In this document: positions 1 through 8,143 of the stretch, in pieces
Position numbering within the stretch: position 1 is the first letter of the stretch
Layout of the letters: each line of letters starts with the position of its first letter
Assembly (NCBI RefSeq): GCF_019216885.1
Contig: NZ_JAAQRC020000001.1
Span: forward strand, 5,025,501 to 5,089,500
From: Methylobacterium sp. SyP6R
Lineage (GTDB): Bacteria > Pseudomonadota > Alphaproteobacteria > Rhizobiales > Beijerinckiaceae
Direction of reading: 5' to 3'
Length of the DNA: 64,000 nt
The notes under the pieces: model-generated
Told to the model about the DNA's origin: nothing
What the model saw: the letters and a program-made list of their open reading frames with translations, nothing else
The model's database searches: none
Made by a program: the position numbers and the translations under genes

Positions 1-15
1 TGGCTCGCGCCGCCG

Positions 16-849
16 TCACCCGCCTCGCCCCGGCCGCCGGTCCTGCGGCGTGTAGTCGATCGTCGTGAAGCTGCCGCCCTGGAGGGTACGGGCGACCGGA
101 TCGAGGGGGTTCTCCTGGCCTAAGATCTCCTCGGCCCAATCCTCCGCCGACTGCGTCGGGCGGTAGCCGATCGCGGCCGCGGCCTGACTGTTGTCCCAGT
201 AGCTGCGCGGGTTGTTCGAGGCACCCCAGACCGCGACGTAGCCGGGGATCGGCGCCGCGATGCTGCGCAGGACCAGTTGGCCGAGGTCGTCGTGACCGAG
301 CCAGGTCGAGAGATGGCGGAACTCCGTCGGGCGCGGCAGGGCGCTGCCGATGCGCAGCGCCACCCCCTCGATGCCGTGCCGGTCCCAGTACATCCGGCCC
401 ATCAGCTCGCCCCAGGCCTTGCTCAGGCCATAGGCGCCGTCGGGCCGGAACGGCGCATCGATCGCGAGCCGCTCGTCCACCGAATGCATGCCGAAGGCGT
501 GGTTGGAACTGGCGAAGACGATTCGGCGCACGCCGTGGCGGCGCGCGCCCTCGTAGACGGCCTGCAGAGCCACGAGGTTGTTGTCGATCACCTCCGGCAG
601 GGGTTTCTCGACGCTGGTGCCGGCCATGTGGACCAGCACGTCGGTATCTGCGAGCAGCCGGTCGACGGCCTCGGCGTCGCGCAGGTCGCCGGTGGTGACG
701 GTCTCGGCGTCGGAGAGCGGCGTCAGCGCCGTCGGCCCGCCGCCGGAGCGCAGGACGTGGCCGGCCGCCAGCAGCCGCGGCCGCAGCACCGCCCCGATCT
801 GCCCGCCCGCCCCCGACAGGGCGACCCGGATCCCCGCTGCCTCGCTCAT
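16..849 (-). CDS. NAD-dependent epimerase/dehydratase, uronate dehydrogenase-like
   Basis: A 277-residue extended short-chain dehydrogenase that probably oxidises a hexuronic acid (or related sugar) to its aldarolactone in the cytoplasm. Seen: a Rossmann glycine motif GAGGQIG at residues 13-19, an ASSNHAFG segment near residue 115, and the catalytic Tyr140/Lys144 pair (YGLSK). The ASSNH segment, the length and the C-terminal region with NNPRSYWDN resemble uronate dehydrogenases more than UDP-sugar epimerases. The chosen ATG sits just before the glycine motif; a longer upstream reading is antisense to the divergent lactonase gene and was discarded. The divergent neighbour encodes an SMP-30 lactonase, which would hydrolyse the product of a uronate dehydrogenase, so the pair is consistent with an oxidative uronate pathway. 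The exact substrate is inferred. Confidence 0.8.
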   Translation of the reverse strand: MSEAAGIRVALSGAGGQIGAVLRPRLLAAGHVLRSGGGPTALTPLSDAETVTTGDLRDAEAVDRLLADTDVLVHMAGTSVEKPLPEVIDNNLVALQAVYEGARRHGVRRIVFASSNHAFGMHSVDERLAIDAPFRPDGAYGLSKAWGELMGRMYWDRHGIEGVALRIGSALPRPTEFRHLSTWLGHDDLGQLVLRSIAAPIPGYVAVWGASNNPRSYWDNSQAAAAIGYRPTQSAEDWAEEILGQENPLDPVARTLQGGSFTTIDYTPQDRRPGRGG

Positions 850-1011
850 GATTCCTCCCGTATCATCGTTGGGGCGCGCTCGAAGCGGCGCGAGCTCGAC
901 GCTCATCATCGGCGAGCGGCGGCCCGCCGTCGAGGCGCTCCCGCTTGCATCGGACGGCTCCTCCCGCATAGCTCCGCCGCCAAGAACCCGAGACGCAAGG
1001 AGGAACGCCGC

Positions 1012-1947
1012 ATGTGGACGCCGACGATCCGGTATCCCGACCCCGCCATCGAGGTCATCGACCCGTCCTTTGCCCGCTACCGGGTGTTCAGCGCCGGGGT
1101 CGAGCGCCTCGCCACCGGTTGCCGCTGGAGCGAGGGCCCGGTCTGGTTCGGCGACGGGCGCACCCTCCTGTGGAGCGACATCCCCAACAACCGCATCCTG
1201 CGCTTCGACGAGGAGACCGGCGCGGTCTCGGCCTTCCGCAAGCCGTCGAACTTCGCCAACGGCAACACCCGCGACCGCCAGGGCCGCCTCGTCACCTGCG
1301 AGCATGGCGGGCGGCGGGTGACGCGCACGGAGTACGACGGCAGCATCACGGTGCTCGCCGATGCTTACGAGGGCAAGCGCCTCAACTCGCCGAACGACGT
1401 GGTCGTGGCCTCCGACGGCGCGGTCTGGTTCACCGATCCGCCCTTCGGCATCCTCGGCAACTACGAGGGCGAGCGGGCCGAGCCGGAACTGCCGCAGAAC
1501 GTCTACCGCCTCGACCCGGTCACGGGCCTGCTCACCGCCGCGGCGACCGACCTCGCCGGACCGAACGGCCTGTGTTTCTCCCCCGACGAATCGATCCTCT
1601 ACCTCGTCGAGTCGCGGGCGCAGCCGAACCGCCGCATCCTCGCCTTCGACGTCTCAGGGGGACGGCTCAGCAACCAGCGCGTCCACATCGATGCCGGCCC
1701 CGGCACGCCGGACGGCTTCCGCTGCGACACCGACGGCAACCTCTGGTGCGGCTGGGGCATGGGCGACGACGCCCTCGACGGGGTGATGGTGTTCAACCCG
1801 GAAGGCACCCTGATCGGCCGCATCCGCCTGCCCGAGCGCTGCGCCAACCTCTGCTTCGGCGGCCGCCACCGCAACCGGCTGTTCATGGCGGCGAGCCAGT
1901 CGCTCTACGCGGTCTACGTCGATGCGCAGGGCGTGGCCGGGGGGTGA
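1012..1947 (+). CDS. SMP-30/gluconolactonase family lactonase
   Basis: A 311-residue six-bladed beta-propeller lactonase that would hydrolyse an aldono- or aldarolactone using a bound divalent metal. Residues matching the metal and active-site set of the SMP-30 family are visible: Glu41 (WSEGPVW), Asn128 (NSPNDV), Asn185 (GPNGL) and Asp234 (TPDGF). The ATG is preceded at good distance by a strong AAGGAGG ribosome site, which fixes the start. No signal peptide is seen, so it is cytoplasmic. It is transcribed away from the uronate dehydrogenase-like gene, with about 160 bp of shared promoter region. The two together could convert a uronate to an aldarate. Sugar specificity cannot be read from the sequence. 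Confidence 0.88.
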   Translation: MWTPTIRYPDPAIEVIDPSFARYRVFSAGVERLATGCRWSEGPVWFGDGRTLLWSDIPNNRILRFDEETGAVSAFRKPSNFANGNTRDRQGRLVTCEHGGRRVTRTEYDGSITVLADAYEGKRLNSPNDVVVASDGAVWFTDPPFGILGNYEGERAEPELPQNVYRLDPVTGLLTAAATDLAGPNGLCFSPDESILYLVESRAQPNRRILAFDVSGGRLSNQRVHIDAGPGTPDGFRCDTDGNLWCGWGMGDDALDGVMVFNPEGTLIGRIRLPERCANLCFGGRHRNRLFMAASQSLYAVYVDAQGVAGG

Positions 1948-1972
1948 GCCCGGCCACACCGAGGCGGGGTCG

Positions 1973-3013
1973 CTAAACCCGCCGCCCCGCAGCCACCAGG
2001 CACATGAGCTCGAACAGCACCTGCGCGGCGCATTGCGCCGTGTTGCTGGTCGGATCGTATTGCGGCGCCACCTCGACCACGTCGCCGCCGACGAAGTTCA
2101 GCCCAGCGAGCCCGCGCAGCAGTTCCAGCACCTCGCGGGGCGTGAGCCCGCCCATCTCCGGCGTGCCGGTGCCCGGGGCGAAGCCGGGATCGAGGCTGTC
2201 GACGTCGAAGGAGAGATAGGTCGGGCCGTCGCCCGCGACCTCGCGGGCCCGGGCGATCACGGCGGGAAGCCCGAGCTGCGGCACCTCCTCGGCGTGGATC
2301 ACGGTCATGCCGGAGACGTACGAGAACTCCCACAGGTACTCGGCGCCGCCGCGGATGCCGATCTGGATCGTGCGCGCCGGATCGAGCACGCCGTCGAGCA
2401 CCGCTTGGCGGAAGGGCCCGCCATGGTGGAACTTCGAGCCCTCGTAGACGCCGCCGGTGTCGCAATGGGCGTCGATGTGGATCATGCCCACTGGCCGGTC
2501 GGCACCGACCGCCCGCAAGGTGGCGCGGCTGATCGAGTGGTCGCCGCCCACCGCCAGCGGCACCACGCCGGCCTTCACCACGGTGGCGAAGAACGCCTCG
2601 ATGTCCTCGTGGCAGCTCTCGAGGGAGAAGCGGCTGCGGAACGGCACGTCGCCGATATCGGCCGCCTTCAGCTCCGCCGCCGGCGTCATCCGCAGCACGT
2701 GCTCGTAGGGGCCGATGCGCTCCACCGCCCGCACCGCCCGCGGCCCGTGGCGGGCGCCGGCCCGGTTGGTGACGCCGAGATCCATCGGCACGCCGATCAG
2801 CGCCACGTCGAGGCCGCCGAAATCGGGGAGCGCCGCGGCCTCGGGGCGGTAGGGCAGGCCGAGGAAGGTCGCGACATCGGCGAACGGCCATTTGCGCCGG
2901 TCGCTCTCGCTGAATTGCTGACGCGCCGCCTTGGCGAAATCCGGGTCGTCGATGTCGCCGCCGGTCGCGTCGAGATAGCGGGCGCGAAGGGCCGCGAGCT
3001 TGGCCTGATCCAT
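1973..3013 (-). CDS. Agmatinase/arginase-family ureohydrolase
   Basis: A 346-residue binuclear metal hydrolase that cleaves a guanidino compound to urea plus an amine. All six canonical metal ligands are present: His159 (GGDHS), Asp181, His183, Asp185 (DAHCD), Asp270 and Asp272 (SFDVDSLDP). The protein is about 40 residues longer than E. coli agmatinase because of an N-terminal extension ending in a KWPFADVATFLGLPY segment. That extension occurs in environmental ureohydrolases whose substrates range over agmatine, guanidinobutyrate and other guanidines, so agmatine is only one possibility. The ATG chosen (MDQAK) is the first after a proline/arginine-rich stretch that looks non-coding. The gene is convergent with the lactonase gene and has no polyamine gene beside it. 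Confidence 0.85.
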   Translation of the reverse strand: MDQAKLAALRARYLDATGGDIDDPDFAKAARQQFSESDRRKWPFADVATFLGLPYRPEAAALPDFGGLDVALIGVPMDLGVTNRAGARHGPRAVRAVERIGPYEHVLRMTPAAELKAADIGDVPFRSRFSLESCHEDIEAFFATVVKAGVVPLAVGGDHSISRATLRAVGADRPVGMIHIDAHCDTGGVYEGSKFHHGGPFRQAVLDGVLDPARTIQIGIRGGAEYLWEFSYVSGMTVIHAEEVPQLGLPAVIARAREVAGDGPTYLSFDVDSLDPGFAPGTGTPEMGGLTPREVLELLRGLAGLNFVGGDVVEVAPQYDPTSNTAQCAAQVLFELMCLVAAGRRV

Positions 3014-3249
3014 AGGTGCTCCGGTCGTGGGGCCCGCCAGGGCGCGCGGGCACGGCACTCGGGGGGTCGGCCTACGAGGGCCCCGGCGCGCCCGGCGTGC
3101 CCTCGGCCCGCGCCACCCGGCCGCGACAAGAGCGCAGGCCGGCCATGCTGGCAAGCCCGTTGTCCCTGCGGGTACCGGCGGGCCAGGACACGGGCATCAG
3201 GACACCGTCATCCGCTTATCCGCCGCCGAGATCGTGAAGGCCGCCATCG

Positions 3250-4734
3250 ATGGGCGACATCCTCCCCGACGCCCCTCCGGGCCCCCGTCCCCGCCGCCGA
3301 CGGGCCGGCCCGATCCTTGCGCCCATCCTTGCTCCCGTCCTTGCTTTCCTGGCCCCCACCTGGCCCGGCGTCTGGCTGCTCGCGGGCGCCCATCTCCTGG
3401 CCTTCGCGGACCGGTTCATCGCCGCCCTGGTCGCCCCGGCGATCAAGGCGGATCTCGGCTTGAGCGATTTCGAACTCGGCCTCGCCCAGGGCACCGCCTT
3501 CGTGGCGGCTTACGCGGTCGCCTCGCTCGGTGCCGGCCCCCTGGTCGACCGCGTCCACCGCCCGCGCCTGATCGCGGCCGGAATCCTGGTCTGGAGCCTC
3601 GCCTCCCTGGCTTGCGGGCTGGCGACCGACCTCGCCGAGTTCGTCCTCGCCCGGCTGATGCTCGGCCTCGGCCAGGCCGCCCTCACCCCGGCCGCCCTCG
3701 CGCTCATCGCCACGCACCAGAGGCGGGGCCGGATCGGGCACGGCGTCGCGCTCTACACCGCCGGCGCGGTCCTGGGGCGCGGCACGGCCCTGGTGCTCGG
3801 CGGCGGGCTCCTCGCCCTCCTGCCGGCGATGGTGCCGGTGCTCGGCCTCGCCGCGCCGGTCGCGGCCTGGCGGGTGCTGTTCGTCCTCAGCACCGTGCCG
3901 AACCTGATCCTCATGACCGTGCTGCTGCGGCTCGACGATCCCGGCCGCGGCGGCAAGCGGCGTCCCTCGCGGGCGCGGGTCGGGCCGTGGCTCGCCCGCC
4001 ATGCCGGGGCCTACGCCGCCCTCATGGTCGCGGGGGCCGCCGTGACCCTGGTGGTGCAGACCACCAATGCCTGGGCGGTCACGCTGCTGGTGCGGCGCTT
4101 CGGCCTGCCGCTCTCCTCGGCCGGGATGCTGTTCGGGTTCGTGGTGGCGGTTGCCGCGCCGCTCGGCCAGATCGCCGGCGGGCGCCTCCTCGACCGCGGA
4201 GCCAAGCGGATCTCGCAAACGTGGCCGCTGGTTTCGCGACGAGAACCTGCGACACGACAAGAACCTCGGCGGATGAAGCGTCGGCCTGCCGACGCAAGTC
4301 CGCCGAGGCGCCGCCTGTCCGGCGGACGGCCGCTGCTCGGCGTCCTCGTCGGGACGCCGCCGCTCTTGAGCGTCGTCTGCCTCGCGGACAGCCTTCCCCT
4401 CGCGGCGGCTTCCCTCGCGGCCCTGGTCTTCTGCCTCGGCATCGGCTCGGTGGCGGCGCTCGCAGGCCTGCAGATCATGACGCCGCGGTCCCTGCGCGGC
4501 CGCGTCACGGCCCCGTTCATGGCCGGCGTCACGCTGGCGGGCTTCGGGCTCGGCCCGCCGCTCGTCGGCTTCCTGGCCGACCGCGTCTTCGGCGAGGCCG
4601 GGCTCGGCCGCGCGCTCCTGGCGACCTGCTCTCTGGCCTATGCGTTAGGAATCATTGCCCTTCTGCTGGGAGCGCCCTACCTTAAGGGCACTGGGGCGAG
4701 ACCCGGGACCGGACAGGCGCGGGCCGCCCGCTGA
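3250..4734 (+). CDS. MFS transporter carrying an in-frame palindromic insertion
   Basis: A 494-residue major facilitator superfamily permease of the inner membrane; substrate unknown. About twelve hydrophobic helices are seen. The first half has DRF in helix 1 and an antiporter-like GAGPLVDR motif after helix 2; the second half has the matching GGRLLDRGAKR motif after helix 8. Directly after that motif, residues ~321-355 are Arg/Pro-rich and unlike any MFS loop. This stretch is encoded by a 98-bp two-hairpin repeat (see the repeat entry) that keeps the frame open, after which helices 9-12 resume. The insertion lies in the predicted cytoplasmic loop between helices 8 and 9, so the protein may still work. 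The AraC regulator follows after 17 bp and may share the transcript. Confidence 0.8.
   Translation: MGDILPDAPPGPRPRRRRAGPILAPILAPVLAFLAPTWPGVWLLAGAHLLAFADRFIAALVAPAIKADLGLSDFELGLAQGTAFVAAYAVASLGAGPLVDRVHRPRLIAAGILVWSLASLACGLATDLAEFVLARLMLGLGQAALTPAALALIATHQRRGRIGHGVALYTAGAVLGRGTALVLGGGLLALLPAMVPVLGLAAPVAAWRVLFVLSTVPNLILMTVLLRLDDPGRGGKRRPSRARVGPWLARHAGAYAALMVAGAAVTLVVQTTNAWAVTLLVRRFGLPLSSAGMLFGFVVAVAAPLGQIAGGRLLDRGAKRISQTWPLVSRREPATRQEPRRMKRRPADASPPRRRLSGGRPLLGVLVGTPPLLSVVCLADSLPLAAASLAALVFCLGIGSVAALAGLQIMTPRSLRGRVTAPFMAGVTLAGFGLGPPLVGFLADRVFGEAGLGRALLATCSLAYALGIIALLLGAPYLKGTGARPGTGQARAAR
4211..4308 (+). repeat. 98-bp two-hairpin palindromic element, copy A (inside MFS gene)
   Basis: Two inverted-repeat units. 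The second is strong: CCTCGGCGGA pairs with TCCGCCGAGG, and inside it GCGTCGGC pairs with GCCGACGC. The same 98-bp element with about three-quarters identity lies at 8157-8254. Stem positions differ between the copies in a compensatory way. The copy is read through in frame by the transporter gene. Confidence 0.85.
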
Positions 4735-4751
4735 GCGGGTCCGCGAGCGCG

Positions 4752-5858
4752 ATGGATACGATCACCCTCGAGCCGAGCCCATCGGGCCGGACCTATGACG
4801 ATCAGGCCCAGGACGACCGGGTCCAAGACGACCGGGCCCACGACGACGCCTTCGAGGCCTATCGCGCGCTCTATAGCGGCGGGGCCGACGTCGAGCGGCT
4901 GGCCGACCCCTCCGGCGGTTCCTTCACCGGCCGATTGCGGATCGAGGTCGTGGCCCACCGGCTGCCGCGGATGCTGCTCTTCGACCGCCGGCTGGCCGGC
5001 GTCTCGCATGCCCGGGCGCCGCGACGGGTCGCCCGCGACGGCTTCGACCACGTCACCCTCCACCTCGTCCTGTCGGGCAGCATGATGCTGGAGGTGCCCG
5101 GCGCGATCCGTCGGGTCGAGGCCGGGAGCTTGGCCCTGTTCGACCTCACCCGGCCGCAGCGCACCTGGACCGAAGGCGCGCGCATCGTCACCGCGGCAAT
5201 CGCCCGCGACCGGTTCGACGCCGCGGCGCTGGACGGCCTCGACCTGCACGGCCTGGTCCTCGGCCCGCGCGAGGCCGGGCTGGTCATCGACTTCGCGCGC
5301 TCGCTCGCCGCGCATGCGGTCGCCCTGACACCGGAGATCGCCGCCGCCGCGACCGAGTCGCTGTGCCTGATGCTCGGCGCCACCCTGGCCACCTTGCGCG
5401 ACAGGCATGCGCCGCTGGCACCGCCGGTCGCGGGCAGCCGCGCCCGCGCCCGCGCCCTCGCCTATATCGAGCGGCATCTCGCGGATCGCGACCTCACCAC
5501 GGCGGCGATCGCGGCCGGGGCCGGCGTGTCGCGCAGCGTGCTCTACCGATTGTTCGAGCCGGTGGGCGGCGTCGCCCGGTTCGTGCAGCAGCAGCGCATT
5601 GCGCGCCTGCGCCGCGCGCTGTCCCGGGCCGACGAGGAGCGCAGCATCGACGAACTCGCGAGCGCCGCCGGCTTCACCTCGCCGAGCCATGCCGGTCGGC
5701 TGTTCCGTGACGCGTTCGGCATCCCGCCCGGGGAATACCGGCGCTCCTTGCGCACCGGGTCCTCCCCGGCCTCGATTGTCCCGGTCGGCGCGCCGCAGCG
5801 GAGGCTCGCGGCGGGCCCGCCGATCGGCCTCGCGGCCTGGCACGGCGAGCTCCTGTGA
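4752..5858 (+). CDS. AraC-family transcriptional regulator
   Basis: A 368-residue activator-type regulator. Residues ~1-30 are an Asp/Gln-rich linker with a repeated DDR/DDQ pattern. Residues ~35-215 form a cupin-like AraC ligand/dimer domain containing FDHVTLHLVLSG. Residues ~235-340 carry the two helix-turn-helix motifs of the AraC C-terminus (AIAAGAGVSRSVLYRLFEP, then ELASAAGFTSPSHAGRLF, ending FGIPPGEYR). This matches the long AraC_binding_2 + HTH_18 architecture seen in regulators of uptake and catabolic genes. It lies 17 bp after the MFS gene on the same strand, so local control of that transporter is a reasonable guess. No operator was recognised. Confidence 0.88.
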   Translation: MDTITLEPSPSGRTYDDQAQDDRVQDDRAHDDAFEAYRALYSGGADVERLADPSGGSFTGRLRIEVVAHRLPRMLLFDRRLAGVSHARAPRRVARDGFDHVTLHLVLSGSMMLEVPGAIRRVEAGSLALFDLTRPQRTWTEGARIVTAAIARDRFDAAALDGLDLHGLVLGPREAGLVIDFARSLAAHAVALTPEIAAAATESLCLMLGATLATLRDRHAPLAPPVAGSRARARALAYIERHLADRDLTTAAIAAGAGVSRSVLYRLFEPVGGVARFVQQQRIARLRRALSRADEERSIDELASAAGFTSPSHAGRLFRDAFGIPPGEYRRSLRTGSSPASIVPVGAPQRRLAAGPPIGLAAWHGELL

Positions 5859-5907
5859 TGCGGTCCCGTGAACGGCGCGGCCGGCCCCCGCCGGCCGCGC
5901 CGGACGA

Positions 5908-6408
5908 TCACGCCTTGCGCGGACGGCCGCGCTTGGCGGTCTTGGTGTCGGCCGGCTCCTTCACGACGGCATCCGACGCGGCGCGCTTGGCGGCGGCGGC
6001 GACGTTGCGGCCCCGGCCCAGCCCGATGCTCTTGGCGAGCTCCGAGCGCTGGGCGGCGTAGTTGGCGGCGACCATCGGGTAGTCGTGCGGCAGGCCCCAC
6101 TTGCGGCGGTACTCCTCGGGGGTGAGCCCGCGGGTCGACAGGTGGCGCTTGAGCGACTTGTACTGCTTCCCGTCCTCGAGGCTGATCAGGTAGTCCGGGG
6201 TCACCGTCTTCTTGATCGGCATCAGCGGCACGGGCTTCTCGGCCTCCTTGGCGGCCGGCTGGCCGAGGGAGACGAAGGCGCTGTGCACGGTGCCGATCAG
6301 GCTGGCGAGGTCGGCAGCCGGAACGGAGTTGTTGGCGACGTAGGCCGATACGACGTCAGCGGCGAGGGCGACGAAATCGACCTCCTGGACCAGATCTTCT
6401 TGCGACAC
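5908..6408 (-). CDS. mucR: MucR/Ros-family nucleoid-type transcriptional regulator
   Basis: A 166-residue MucR/Ros protein. In this family these are H-NS-like DNA binders controlling exopolysaccharide, motility and host-interaction genes. The conserved C-terminal core is clear: DYLISLEDGKQYKSLKRHL, then TPEEYRRKWGLPHDYPMVA, NYAAQRSELAKSIGLG. The zinc-finger ligands are largely lost: the first Cys is Ser, the second ligand position is Asp, one His remains (KRHL) and the last His is Arg; the protein has no cysteine. Zinc-less MucR relatives exist in rhizobia, so it may still bind DNA. The N-terminal ~60 residues are the helical oligomerisation region and the Lys/Arg-rich tail ends GRPRKA. It is divergent from the acyltransferase pair, a plausible target. 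Confidence 0.92.
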   Translation of the reverse strand: MSQEDLVQEVDFVALAADVVSAYVANNSVPAADLASLIGTVHSAFVSLGQPAAKEAEKPVPLMPIKKTVTPDYLISLEDGKQYKSLKRHLSTRGLTPEEYRRKWGLPHDYPMVAANYAAQRSELAKSIGLGRGRNVAAAAKRAASDAVVKEPADTKTAKRGRPRKA

Positions 6409-6772
6409 GGAGAATCATCCTAACTTACGCGCCCGTTCGACGGGCTTATGTGCGATATCGGGCATTGCACCACGGTTTCAACCCATCCTCGCGCATGCAC
6501 CCATGAATTTCCCACAGATGCTTTTGATAATCGGGCACGCCTGCCATCGCGCAACGGCTTCATGGGGAATTCGGAGATGCACCCAAGCCTTGCGCCGTCC
6601 GGAGCCTAGACGCCCCCCTACTCTGCAACGAAGCTCGGACCGGCGGATCGCGGGCGGAAGAATGAGCACAAATAGCTCAGGAGCGTCGAGTCACCGGCGT
6701 GAAATCTCGCATACCGCCCTTTCCATGGCGTCGGACTTGCACTAACGCCGACGCACGACCGGCGAGCGCCGC
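6409..6772. promoter_or_regulatory. Divergent mucR / MBOAT intergenic region
   Basis: No gene could be supported here. A short hairpin GCCCGT-TCG-ACGGGC lies at 6431-6445, close to the mucR start on its transcript leader. The middle part (around 6500-6540) is locally richer in A/T, as expected for promoters and for binding by a MucR-type protein. No precise promoter could be assigned. Confidence 0.35.
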
Positions 6773-8143
6773 ATGCCCTTCAACTCCCTGCCGTTCCTGC
6801 TGCTGTTCCTGCCGGTGGCGCTCGGGCTGCACGCGCTCTGCATCGCCCGGCGGCCGGGCTGGCGCGTCGCCTGGCTGGCCTTGCTGTCCTTCGCCTTCTA
6901 CGGCTGGTGGGACCGGCTTTTCGTGCCGCTGCTGGCGGTGTCCGTCGCGCTCAACTGGCTCGCCGGCGAGGCCTATCTCAGGAGCGGACGCGGCGCGATC
7001 CTCACCGTCGCCATCGTCCTCGATCTCGGGCTGCTCGGCCTCTACAAGTATCTCGGCTTCTTCGCCGGCTTGGTCGACGCCGTCACCGGCGCGGATCTGA
7101 AGCTCGTCTCCCTGGCCCTGCCGCTCGGCATCTCGTTCTTCACCTTCCAGCACATCGCCTACCTGGTCGATCTGCGGCGCGGCACGGCGGAGCGGATGGG
7201 GCTCGCCGAGTACACGGTCTACGTCGCGTTCTTCCCCCGCGTGATCGCCGGTCCCCTGGTGCGGCCGTCCGAACTCGTCGGCCAGTTGCGCGTCCCCGAA
7301 TCGTCCTCCGCCGACCGCGCCGCAAGCGGCCTGATGCTTCTCACGGCCGGCCTCGCCAAGAAGGTGTTTCTCGGCGACGGGCTCGGGTCATACGTCGATC
7401 CGCTCTGGGCCGCCGCCGCTGCCGGCGGGCAGCCTGATCTCGCCACCGCCGCGCAAGCGACGATCGGCTACGCGCTCCAGCTCTATTTCGACTTCTCGGG
7501 CTATACCGACATGGCGCTCGGCCTCGCGCTCCTGTTCGGCATCGTCCTGCCGGAGAACTTTCGCGCGCCGTACCGGGCGGTCTCGATCCAGGATTTCTGG
7601 CGCCGCTGGCACGTCACCCTGTCGCTGTTCCTGCGCGACTACCTCTACATCCCGTTCGGCGGCAGCCGGCACGGCGTGCCGCGCCAGATCCTGGCGCTCT
7701 TCGCCACCATGGCGCTCGGCGGGCTGTGGCACGGGGCGGGGCTCACCTTCGTGGCCTGGGGCGCGGCGCACGGGATCGCGCTGGGCCTCCACGTGCTGTG
7801 GCGCCGCGCCGGTCTCGCCCTGCCGGAGGCGGCGGGTTGGCTCGCGACCTTCACCTTCGTCTGCCTCGCCTGGGTGCCGTTCCGGGCTCCGGATTTCACC
7901 ACCGCGCTCAGCCTCTATCGCGGGCTCCTCGGCCTCGGTACCGAGAGTGGCGGCACCGCCGCGTTCTGGCCCCTCGCCACTGGTGCCGCGGTGCTCGCCA
8001 TCCTCGGTCCCACCGCCCACGAGGCGGTGGAGCGCCTGATCCCTCGGGCATGGGCCGCCGCAGCGACCGCCCTGCTCATGGCCGCGATCCTGCTCCAGGT
8101 CGGCAACGATGCCAACCAGGCCTTCATCTATGCCCGCTTCTAA
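6773..8143 (+). CDS. MBOAT-family membrane O-acyltransferase (AlgI-like)
   Basis: A 456-residue polytopic inner-membrane protein of the MBOAT/AlgI type, which passes acyl (usually acetyl) groups across the membrane onto polysaccharides or other exported molecules. Family landmarks visible: FYGWWD in the first helices, LYKYLGFF, SFFTFQHIAYLVD, FPRVIAGPLVR, YFDFSGYTDMALGLALLFG, NFRAPYRAVSIQDFWRRWH and LGGLWHGAG, whose His320 is the conserved catalytic histidine. Length and order match AlgI/PatA-like proteins. The next gene overlaps its last codons and encodes the SGNH/AlgJ-like partner normally found beside AlgI-type proteins. The acceptor polymer is not encoded nearby. The gene is divergent from mucR. 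Confidence 0.92.
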   Translation: MPFNSLPFLLLFLPVALGLHALCIARRPGWRVAWLALLSFAFYGWWDRLFVPLLAVSVALNWLAGEAYLRSGRGAILTVAIVLDLGLLGLYKYLGFFAGLVDAVTGADLKLVSLALPLGISFFTFQHIAYLVDLRRGTAERMGLAEYTVYVAFFPRVIAGPLVRPSELVGQLRVPESSSADRAASGLMLLTAGLAKKVFLGDGLGSYVDPLWAAAAAGGQPDLATAAQATIGYALQLYFDFSGYTDMALGLALLFGIVLPENFRAPYRAVSIQDFWRRWHVTLSLFLRDYLYIPFGGSRHGVPRQILALFATMALGGLWHGAGLTFVAWGAAHGIALGLHVLWRRAGLALPEAAGWLATFTFVCLAWVPFRAPDFTTALSLYRGLLGLGTESGGTAAFWPLATGAAVLAILGPTAHEAVERLIPRAWAAAATALLMAAILLQVGNDANQAFIYARF

